A DNA stretch of 64,000 bases from Xiphophorus maculatus (Eukaryota > Chordata > Actinopteri > Cyprinodontiformes > Poeciliidae). Made by a program: the position numbers and the translations under genes. The notes beneath the pieces were generated by a model that was not told the DNA's origin, searched no databases, and was given only the letters and a program-made list of their open reading frames with translations. Of the stretch, positions 23,301 to 35,300 are shown piece by piece. Position 1 is the first letter of the stretch. Every line of letters starts with the position of its first letter. The DNA lies in contig NC_036447.1 of assembly GCF_002775205.1 (NCBI RefSeq), positions 16,660,501 through 16,724,500 on the forward strand, in the 5' to 3' direction.

Positions 23301-26300
23301 CTCCAATGGGCGGTTAAAAAAAATTAACAACCGGGAGAAAAATCTACCAGATCCATGAACCTGTTGTAAATAATTTGAGGCTGTTTTCCGTTTTTCCTTG
23401 CTGAGGCATTTTTAAGTTGGACAGATGGTGACTGCAGACGCAGAGAGTAAATAATCACGCCGACTCAGTTCTTTGATCTTCTGTCCCGTTGTTTTCTTTT
23501 CCATTGACGGCTTCAGCGTCGTCTTTACCACCTAGACGCTCAAACTGGGGCTGAAAAAGTTTCACTTGTCTTGATTTCAGGTCTAGACAGCCTAACAGAG
23601 GGAGTCACCTGCTGATATTTAACACATAAATCACCTTTTATTAAATATAATATCTGTATATAGCTAAAGAAAATGTTATTTTAGTGCAAAGCCATTAAAA
23701 TCTGGTTACTTAGAGTTCCCTTATGCCATGTATAAATATTAAAAAGCTTAATTTTAACAGACTATCAATTTTTCTGTGCTGCAATTTCTTAACATTTTGA
23801 CTCTTATCACTAATAAATGAAACACTGTATGTAATTGAAAGCTTCATCTTTTTTTTTAATAAGAACTCTTTAGGAAATTCTTCCACTCACCCCATTCAGT
23901 AGGCGTGACGGTGATGATGGGGCTCACTGACTGGACATTTCGAGGCGGAGGGTCAGCAGCTTTACCCACGCTCTTCTCTGCCTCTTTCAGCTCAGTCAAG
24001 GTCACACCCTGTCACAGAGAAAGGAAAAATAACCTTCAGTGGGTTTTTGGCCGCACACAGAAATGAGGGTCTCCTACTTTGTCACTTAAGCGTCTTTATC
24101 AAATGTTATGCCTGTTGGAAAATCTGATATAGATATGCAAAAACTTGAAATAAATTGAACCTTCATTGCTGCTGCAATGAAAGTTCTTCCATGGAAACAT
24201 TAACAAGATTAACATTAGCAAGGTTAATCTTCCATGGACATATTTAGAAAACATTTACACAGAAAAAGCACCTGATGCCCACTGTTGCGTAGGGAGGAGG
24301 GTCAGTAATGCTGTGGGACATTTTCTACTCCAGAGTCTTTAGAACCTTGTCAGATGGGGAACATTTTAAGAAAAATAAAATCTAGTGGGACAGTAAACTT
24401 ATAAGTGGGCCATCATTGTGGCTAAAATAGATAATATTTAGTTGATTTTGGTAATAATAGTTTCCTTTTAAAGGCAAAGTTAACCTATTTGTTCAGAATG
24501 TCATTTAAACACATTTGTGGCCACAACAATAGGTCTTTTCACTCCTCTAATAATCAGCTGCTCAGTACATTTCTTCATCCATCTTCAATCAGAAATGTAT
24601 TTAAAGAATTATCCACATTTGCATGTCTAACACCAGTTAGAAAGGCCATTTAATGAGCCAAGTGAGAGTAATTTAATACAGTTGAGGGTCTGAGATGACC
24701 AGTTACTAATGCTGAAGAAAAATTGGTGCCGTTTCAGACAGAATACTTTTATTATTTGCTGCAGAAGATTCTTTTAAATAAACATGGGTGTTTCCTATAA
24801 ACAGATACAGGAAAGGGAAGTAAGTTTAGTAGTATAAAATGTCACAAAGGGAAGTCCTGAGATAGAAGTAGATCCTGAAATAGAAAGTAGAGCCAAAAAA
24901 AAAGTTTGTAAAACCAACAGATAGAAGACACTGTAATTCTGTCTACATGTTTGATCATCTCCCAGGTTATTTTTGGTTTTTTTTAGAAGGCTTACTTTCA
25001 AATAATTTCAAGGCAAGAAACTGCATTTTAGAAATTGGTTATTTCTTTTTTCTGCTTAACAGCATGTTAAATTATTTTTTTCATAGTGAAAGGATGAACA
25101 GCATTTACATTTTACATGATGGGCATGTGGCAAAATGTCTTGTAGAAATGAACATGATACAATTTTTAATTTGCGGTATATATGTTTCAGGTAACCCATG
25201 ATTATTGCTTAAATGAATTGATAGTGAAAGCCTTTTTTCATTTTCTTGTGAATTTTTAGTTATGGTTATCTTTAGTTATTTTTTATGGCACTAAAGTGGT
25301 ATGAATTAATAGGCTATTAGATATTATTTAATTCAAGACTATATTCTTCTTGTTATTTAAATTATGCAAACATGTACAGCTGTTTCTGTAATTTGACTGG
25401 TGGTATCTGGATAAAACAACTGCGGGCAGGCAAATAAATCATAAATCATAAGATAGGTCTGCGATTTTTAAAAAACGTTTTAAAAATGTAAATAAAATGA
25501 GCATCACCTGAGTGAGGCGACGGGACTGTCGCATCAGCCGACACCGAGCTTTCCTCTGGGACTCGGACTCTTCGTCTCGATCTGCTGCCTGGAACCTGAA
25601 CACAAAAATAATTACATTTACAATTTGCATATGAACTGAATATTAATGTTTTGCGTAGAAAATAATCTTTAAGAGGACGGAAGTGTTAGTAAAGGCAAAC
25701 AGAGCTGAGTATGACTTACTGTTTGGGTTTCTTGTCTGCATTTGGAGCGTTGGGGCTCTCGGCGGCAGCTTCCCTGGTCTGAGGAGTGGGCTGGACCCTG
25801 GCAGTCCGGCTCGCCTTGTCCTGCTCCTTCTCCTCCTCCTTCTCCTTCTGCTCCTCCTTCTGCTCCTCCTTCTGCTCCTCTTCCTCGTTCTTCTCCTCAG
25901 TAGGCTGCAACACACAGGAGAGAAGAAATAAACCAACCAGTGAATTAAAGCCAGATGTATGAATGAACCTCCTAAGTGAATCCTTAGGAATCTTTGTAGA
26001 AAACTATTAATCAAATAAAATCATTTTTATTTTTACCTTACAGAGGAAACTTAATATTAATAAATGTCATCTTTGTGATTAATGACTGCATGCTCAGCTC
26101 CGAAGAGTCATTAAAGATGTGTGTCTGAGTTCTGCACAAATTCTACATTATGTTTTCTGCAATACCATATTTACAAGTATGAAATTATACAAACACAATT
26201 TATTTCTGTTTTGAAAATACATAATTGATCTCAGATGTGGCAGCAGCTTAAACATCCTACAGGGACCTGAAGCAATGACAGCACAGGAGGTTATATTTTT

Positions 26301-29300
26301 TTTTCAGAGCTCTACTTCTACAGACTCAAATTTTCTAAAATAGTTTCATAAAATGTATGTTAAAAACCAATCAGTGTATGTGAACAGCATATTCAGATTC
26401 ATTTTCTAAGCTGGAGCTCTGACGCTGGGTTTTTACCTTCTCTGCAGGACTGATGGTAGATGTAGTCACACTCTCGGTGTCTGGACTGGACACAGCAGAG
26501 CTTTCTGCAGAGAAACATCAGAATTATGGATCAGATCTGTATAATGCAGCTGCAGCACTCTGGGTCGAGCTGAGTTACCTGTGCTGCTCTCTTTCTCCTC
26601 GCTCATATCCACGCCTCCCGAAACGCCCCGTTCTTTAGACAGATCCTGCACATTTATCTTGTCTTTGCTGCTCATCCTGCACACAGATGTCCTGAAAGGC
26701 AGAGGGTAAGCGTTAGGAAGCTCCGTCTGACATTACTCTTCAAATGTTTAATGAAGCAAAACATCTTGATTGTTGGGCATGCTACAATGAGTCTTATAGC
26801 ACTATGTTCACAGATAAGAACATAAAAGCGTGTCAAGAGGAAATAATGATTATAAAGAAGTAAAACATGAAATGAACCTCCGTCGCTTGCTTTGTGCGTT
26901 TGCAGCATTGGGGCCTGGTTGGTTCTGCCTCTCTGATATCGACCGCTCATTACGCCACTGAAAGAGGGGAAAAAAGGCCCCATTTAAACTCAGGAGAAAC
27001 ATTTATTACATTAAGTTAAAGTGAAATCTTTCTCACGTTGGCTTGTTTCTGTAAAAGCTCCTCCAACAGCTCTGCAACACTTTCATCAGCTACATCGAAC
27101 GGCGTCTGACCCTGCAGAATTCAACCAATCAGACATTAAGAGGAGGTGAAACAGACGGAGGTCAGAGGCGAGACGCTTAACGAGCGTGTGCTGCTCACCC
27201 CGTTGCTGCGAGCCTCCATGTTGCACAGCTGCTCGGCCAGAACGCGACACGCCTCCTCTTGACCCCAGTGGGCTGCGGCGTGAAGAGGCGTCCAGCCGTC
27301 AAAGTCTGTGGCCGACACGTCCAGTCCGCACTGACACAGCATCCTGCAGGAGCAAAACGGACAACAGAGCTGGAGACAACAGAGTCTGAGATTTCATTCA
27401 ACTATTTTTCTACATCTGAATTAGTGCAAAAGAGAGAGAGAGAGCAAGAGAAAGGAAATCATTTGCATTTCCAGACTTTTTTCTTTCCCATTGTCTGAAA
27501 GTTGCATCCTTCCTTACTCATATTCTTTGAGTTCTTCCTTTTTCCTTCCGTCCTTGAATCTTTTTCTTTCCTTTTAGTGCCATGTCCTCCCTCCTGGGGT
27601 TGTTCTTGTCTTCTTGTTCCATGTTCCTCCTTTCATTTTTGAATCTTTCCTTCTTCAATATTTCTTTTTTATTAAGCTTCCTTCCTTTATATATTGTGTA
27701 CTATTCTGTACTTGTTTATGTCCTTTCACACCTATCCTTCCTTGCATCCTTTCTTCATGCTGTCCTTTATTTCTCCATGTCATCCATTTTTATGTTCTTC
27801 CACTGTTACGTTTTGATGTAGTGTCCCTCTTTTTTATTACTTTGTCTCTGTCCTTCTGTCTTCTCTTCTTCTTCCCTCTTTCTTGTCTCCTTCCTTCACT
27901 CCACTGTATTTCAGTTTATGGTAGTTGCAGGTTCTGTGTATGAAGTCCACTTAATATATAATTTTCTGCCATGAATTTGTTGAAAATCTTTGTTCTTTGA
28001 TTTGCTTTAAAAATAGTTTAACTAAGAGGTAAACTATTGCATTTAATTTTCCAATAAATTAGTTACTACATTACTTGAGAGCCTCCATGTATCCTTTAGC
28101 TGCAGCGACATGCAGCGGCGTGGCGCCGGTCCTTGGGTGTCGCAGATCAGCCGGCGGACCGTCGTTCAGCCACATCATGGCGTCTGACATCATCTGCTCC
28201 TCCTCCTTACGCTTAGCTGCCTCCACATCCACACCTGCACACCAGGAATTAATATGAAATGACTGAAAATAGAAAAGACCCTAAGGAGTTTTGTTAGACT
28301 GAGGAATAGTGGTTTGCATCCTGGTAAACTGAGCTCAACTGATCGATTTTTTCATTTAACCTTTTATTGGTGTATTGATGTGATGATCTAAGAGTTTAAA
28401 CACGGAGAGAGAAACAATGTAGATCTAAACACACATTCTCTTCTGAGAAAACAAATAAAACTATTCACAGCATAGAGGAGAGCACAATGCAGTCTGAATC
28501 ACTGGTGGCAGAACGACTAGCTGACATCAACGTGCCAGAGCAAATCGCCTCAGACAAAGACACCCACTATGCGATGGAGGACCAAGCTAGAGCACTGACT
28601 CACTCAGAGACGGCAAGACAGATCACAATTCATTTCTGTTCTGTACTTGCAATGATTTACATTTATCCAACAGAGAAAATCTTCAGCATTTTGAAGCAAA
28701 TTTGATTCAACTGTTTTCAGAAAACATGTTGCTGTTAACATTATTTATTCAGCCCTGAGCTTTCAGCTGATCTTTTGATAGTTGTATTGAATACATTGTA
28801 TGAAAATCAACCAAATAATGATTATTGGTTTTATTAAAAAGCCCAATTTAAGTGTTAATTCAAATGTTAAGAGGTTTCTGTAAATAACTGACAGAATAAA
28901 AACAAATAGACCACAGTAATAAAACGTAATGAAGAAATGACAAGCAAGTTTACATGAATTACATACATAACTATGTTTTAGGCCCATTTTTTATCTTCAT
29001 TGAGACAATCTAGCCAAATTCATCTATTACATGCAAAGAATGTGATGCATGATGGATGCAAAGAAAACCCATTTAACAGCCTGAATCACTCATTCTACAG
29101 GACTGATAACGAAAAAGTAAAACATTAAAACATTATAAAATCTAATGATGTGCCGTTTTAAATGTGGCATTATGTTCAGTCATAACTAATAAAATTTATA
29201 TTGATCAATATTAGAGAACAATAATAGAAAATATTATTACTGTCATTTTAAAATACACATTAATATAATAAAGGATTCAAACACGAGAAAAGTGTAAAGA

Positions 29301-32300
29301 TACTCCAGCTATTATGTCAGGAGCTAAAATATTTCAACACTTTACCTTTTATGTAAAGTCTTTAGGACAAGTAAATCATGTTCGGTTGTATCAAAAGGAC
29401 TTTAAGATATCCATCATTACTAACGCACAAAAGTTAAATCTAAACATAATGTGTTATGTCGCATAAATGCAATATACCCAACACTTCTTTAGGCCAGAAT
29501 TAGACTTTTTTAAGCAAAAACCAAATCAAATTGTTTAACTACAGATGTTCAATAGTCAAATACAGAAATCAGTTTCTTTTAGTTCCACATGTAAACACAT
29601 CTAACGTAGTGAATTCAGTTGCAATCATATTGCAAAATTGTTGAGTGAAAAAGGCCCTGCTTGTCTTAAAATGCATTATTTTCTTTTCCATTCCAAATAT
29701 CCCAGACGTGACTGAAGTAAAATGCATCAAATGCTTTATATTTGCAAATACTTTAATAAAATATAGCGATGTGTAGGCAAAGAGCTCACCTTGTCTTTGT
29801 GTGTAATTATGGAGAAGGGATTCGGTCGTCTCCTCCAGAGCAATGTCCAGAGGAACGTCACCATCACAGTTCACAGCAGTAAGAGACGCACCTTTCTGAA
29901 GAAGGAACCTAAGAAAAATAAAAATAATGCCTGAATGTGTACAACAAAATGCCTTTAGAAGAATTCCTAACTCTGTAGTTTACGTTATCCGCGTTTTTGG
30001 TGCAAATAATATGGTTTTCCACTGGTATAATGGAACCAGTTTTATGACACAACCATCACATTAGCTCTCAAAAGTGAGAGTAAACAAACTCTCACTTTGG
30101 AGAAAAAAAAAAGAAGATCCATTTTTAAATCTCTCAAGCTGGATGCGTTTGAGTGCTGGACCACTCACGCTTTAGCTGAAGTGTTATCTCGGCACAGATG
30201 ACAACAATGTCAGCATTGTGGAGAGCAGAAATGCTCTGGCACCCACGGTGTTCTCTGACATTCAATACAGTGGCAAAGAGCAATGTGCTGCACTGATTTA
30301 ACCATTTAAAGGAAACTCCTACACACTCTGCTATGTCAGGGTAGCCGCAGGAGGACGCAACATGGAGCGGCGTCCATCCCTCGCTGTCAACCTGGTTCAC
30401 GGCGGCGCCGTGCTCCAGCAGGAAGGTCACGATCTCTATGCTGCCATCTATGCAGGCCTGCACACATTTAACCAAAGCAAATTAATTGACATACCAATAA
30501 TGAAAGAATAAAATAAAAAAAAAGAACAATATTCCATCTGTAGTCACAATCAGATTATTTATTCAAATATGTTTTATGCAAAGCTTCAATGTATTTTAGT
30601 AGGATTTCATGTAGCAGAGGACAAAAAATGTTTAAAGAAAGACACTGAGGGGAAACTTGGTAGAAGGTGCTCTCGTAAGCTTATATGCAAAATACGATGT
30701 GCAATGAAAAACTAAAAATACCTACAACCCCCAATATGCCAATATGGCACATGGCAGGGGCAGCATGAGGATGTGGGTATGGTTTTCTTTAGCAAAATTG
30801 TGGTTGATGGAAGACCTGCACAATTTAACACAAATTTATGGTCATCACAATATCACTGTGTGCAATATTCACATTGCAAAGGACTACTTGGAGTGCAATA
30901 ATAGTTAACTAATATATTTTACATTTTATAAATTTGCATTTTTCATGCAGATGTAATATTTGTACAGTTGGACAGAGTCTCACGGCAGCCGAGACACACT
31001 CTGGACATTGATTACATTTCTCTAAATGTTAACAGTCACAGAGTGATGGAAGCACAAATTTGAAAAAGAGGAAAGTAGAAAACAGGAACACATCACAACT
31101 GATATCATCCTCTCATGTTTTTCTACTATTTTAGAGTTGATGGGCAAATGAACAAAGCTGCGTAAAGTTCAACACCCAAAGAAAACCATTTAGAAGCAGC
31201 AAGTGGGGTAAAAGTTCACATTCTAGGAGGGCAATGATGCTAAATTTACAGTCAGGTTGTGATAAAGCCATATTTATGTTAGAGTGGTCTAGTTAAAGTC
31301 CAGACACACTTATGTGTGTTTACAGGGATATACTCCATATATAACAACATTCTCAATAAGTTTTCAATAATCTGTGTTGCTGAGGAAAGAATCACGCCAC
31401 CCTACAAAGAAGCAGAAAACACACTCACTGAATAGACACACTGTGTAAAACGCCTTTTGCAATGTAGTCCTGCAATTATTTGAGCAATACCTTTACACCA
31501 TGTTTCACTAAGACTTCAAGAAATTTAAGAGAATTGCAAAACCAGAAGAACCTTGAATGTAAACGACAGTGCGGTGAAGCTGCGTTACCTGGTGCAGTGC
31601 AGTGATGCCATCAGAATTGGAGCAGTTGATGATGTCTGGCAGACTTTCTCCGTCTTTCCGTTCTGCTTTGGACTGTTCAGTCTCCTCCAGCATCGCCTTG
31701 GCCTCCTCTGTGTCGCCGCTGGCACAAGCAGCGAGGAACTCAGCGGCGCGGTCAAACCTCACCCTCTTCCTAAAAACAGACAAAAGGGACGATTGCCACT
31801 AACTCTGCAGATTATGTCCATCTTTGTTTCTTTAGGACACCCAATACTAGAAAAGTCAGCTTTTGAAATGATTTATGATAAAAGTAGGGACCACTTATGG
31901 TTTATATGCCAAACCATAAATACACACAATAAGCTGAAGATTTAAGCTCTCAATTAGATTTTATTTCATGTGTCCTCAAAGATTAAGAAAGGTTTTGGTG
32001 ATTTTTATGATTCAATAAAACCATTCATGCTGACAAAACAAGAATTTCTTTCACAAGTTTAAATTTATAAAGTATTTTCTCAAATGCAAACATGACTCAA
32101 ACATATAAGCTTGATAAATTAATGTGAACTTCATTATTTCTGTTTCAATTTATAATATTTTTTTGGAAAGCAATATAAGAAGTCATAGTCCATTTTATTT
32201 ATGATTTTGGCTGTGTGTGGTTTTTATTTCTGTTTTATTTATAATTTTTTGTTGTGTTTTATTTTGAATATTTACATAAAACGTCTTCCAGTTTGTTAAG

Positions 32301-35300
32301 AGTTCTGTAAAGTAAAGTTTATTCAACAAAAAGCTGGTTTGATGTGTGTTTGGTGTCACTGCCCTACTGGACAAATGGAAATAGAAACCACATGCAACAG
32401 AACCTATAAATGAATTGTATTATGAAATCTCTGTAAATAAAACGTCCCTTAAAAAAATATTAATAATTGAAATGGTCATTTTGACATTGAACTGATTAAT
32501 TGCTAATTCAAAAAAGCTCAATTGTTGTCCCATCTGAACTAAAACTGTTCAGTCAATCAATGAGAGAGGCCAACACTAAGTATTTGTAATGCTAGTAGAT
32601 CACTTTAAATAAAATCGACCAATTCTGAGAGATCAAATTCGCAGCCAGAATTATGGTCAAAAGCTTGTTGGTGACTGAAACCACATGTCAGAAGTGCAGC
32701 GTACAAAAGATCAAAATTAAATTTAGTGTATAAACATAATAACAAATTCAAAATTGCAAATTGACTTCTTCCATTCTACAGATTCTTTACCCAATAAAGT
32801 GAACTACTTATAAAATTGTTATGAATAGTTATGAATTAATGTGGTATGACCACTAGCAGACAACACATTTTCTATCCAGTTAATGTTAACTGGACGCTTC
32901 TCGCCCTCTCGCCCAGTTAACGTGGGTGAGAGGCGGGGTACACCCTGGACAGGTCGCCAGTCTGTCATGCACACACACACATTCACACTTAGGGAGAATA
33001 ATGTCTTTGGACAGTGGGAGGAAGCTGGAGAACCCGGAGAAAACCCACGCATGCGCAGGGAGACTCCATGCAAACTCTGTGCAGAAAGACCGGGATTTGA
33101 ACCCAAGACCTTCTTGCTGCAAGGCAACTGTGCCACTGTGCAGCCCCATCAGACACCAAATTAACATTTTGTTCTAGAAGTTGATGTGCTTTAACTGAGG
33201 TAAGAAATAGTCCAAAGCCAAACTGGAAAGGTAAAATGGCGGTGTCACAGCGTTTCCCTAGATGAAATCCAGACTCTATATATGTCATAAGTTCATAAGT
33301 AGTACAGTCAAAAATAAACTTAAATTCCAGCAATGCTGGAAAAAAAATATGAAGGCAAGAGGACAGCAAATAGCTTTCAGCAAAAATACTTCCTGTACAA
33401 ATCTCCCTGAAATATTGAAGGACAAACATTTTTTCTGGTAGGTTATCTGCACTTACTGATGTAATGACGGAGCACGAAACCAGGATGTCAAACGAGATGG
33501 AATTTCTGATATATGGATGGTAAATAGCCTCTCAGCATAGAACTAAGGTTAGCAAACAAAACACACACAACACTGCTCGGACCGATCAGCTCGATCACGC
33601 CGAGATGTTCTTTAAATCACAAAAAAGTCAAAGCAAAATGGTCGACCACAAAAACAGTCCAAGAAAATAGAGACCAAAGTGTTTCTGTAGTGATTTGAGG
33701 TCTAAAATGAACCTTACTGAATAAGAGATAAATGATGCATCATAGTTCAGTTGATCCAGGCTGCTAAAATACTATGAAATGACAGACAACCTGTATTCAC
33801 ATTGTTGTTCTGTTTGTTGTTCTTCATTAATTAAACTGGCCAATTTAACAAAGGTTTTTAAAAAGATGGAAATAAATTTTAAACTGGAGCAATTTAGAGA
33901 TGTTATAAAGAGGCTGGTACCAGTTTGCAGATTACCACAATCCAAACAGGAGACATCAAAAGCACATGTCTTCAGATTAGATGAGACCAACATTGAACCG
34001 GTTAACATAGAAATGAAACACTTTGTAGCAGACAACCAATACTGAACTTAACCCACAAAACACCATCCAACAATGAAACATGGTGGTGGCAGCATCATGC
34101 AGAGGGGATGCTTTTCTTAAGCAGGGACAGGGAAAGCTGGTTAGGGGACATTACTAGGAGAAATATGGTGCAGACAAAACAACAAAACTCTCAGCAAAAC
34201 TAGTTTTCTGAGGATTTGTAGACGACCTTATTCGAAGAGATTGGCCAATCAGGTGTTCAGACAGTGGGATAGCAAGATTTTTCTTGATCAGGTCTTACCT
34301 GAATAACAAATACAGGGTTTCCCCAAGTTTATTATAAACCTGGGAGGGCACCAGGCTTAGCATTGCATATTTATTTGAGTTTTTCTTTATGTTTGCATTT
34401 TTTAAAGACTAGTTGGTGTTCAGACATTGATCTTCCAATAACACATAATTATCAAGTGATATTTTCAAATTTCCTGAAACTTAAAACATTTTTTAACTCA
34501 AAAACACGGTGGGCCGCTGGATGAATGACTGCCGAGCGCCCCAGCCACCGGGCTTAGCAAGTTTTCTGGGGGAAACCTTGAAATATTAAAAGTTGTTTTT
34601 TTTCAGTCATCAAACGTGTCAAAACTAAGAACATCTATTTCTAGTCTATAACCCAGCAGCATTTACTGCTGGGTGGCATGGCAGTAAATCCTGCATAATA
34701 AATGTGCATAATAGATGCACATTTATTATGGATTTAAATAACCACCAATAATTAGGGCTATATGATCTAATGACAACTTGTTGTAGTTATTGCTTTATTT
34801 TCTTGGACTGAATGGTGCTACCTCAAGTGCATTTCTGCTGCCATGTGTTGCAGCAAAAACAATGAATTAGCTAAAATGTGAATTGAAAGGTGAAAATCTG
34901 AGGTTCTTATGACACCGGTCCAAACCAAAACAACTCTGATCGATCCTCTTCTGGCAGATACTGCTTATCAGAGTCATATGACCACATTTGCTTCCAGTGA
35001 AATATGAGTTGATTGGGGAATATTATTTTACATCTTTAGTTGTAAGTGGGTACAAAATGTCCCCAGAGCAGGTTGGGATTTGGGTATGAAAAGAGCAACA
35101 TTACTATTACCGGTTTGGTTCCAAGGAAGCAAAATATACAGAAAGATATCAAGCATCAAATTATTAGAAAGGACAGCTAGGTTCAGATCTTAAAAAATCT
35201 GGGAAACAAGGAATGCGGTGGATCCCCCAAACCATTGAATCAACCCCTCCTTAACTGTGGTGAATGCGAGTGTTAATGACAGACTGGCTAAAGACAAGCA

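Noticed and set aside
25683..25931. Plus-strand frame with a long leucine run
   Set aside because: Antisense of the Glu/Lys tract of ppp1r12c exon 11.
27582..27943. Phe/Leu-rich membrane-like open frames
   Set aside because: Produced by a degenerate TTCC pyrimidine tract; composition explains the hydrophobicity.
28487..28705. 72-codon frame that looks protein-like (QSESLVAERLADINVPEQ)
   Set aside because: No known domain, no neighbouring exons, inside a ppp1r12c intron. It could be a remnant of an unknown element but is unsupported.
32819..33429. Overlapping frames on both strands up to 146 aa
   Set aside because: They coincide with an abundant dispersed fish repeat and are not conserved proteins.
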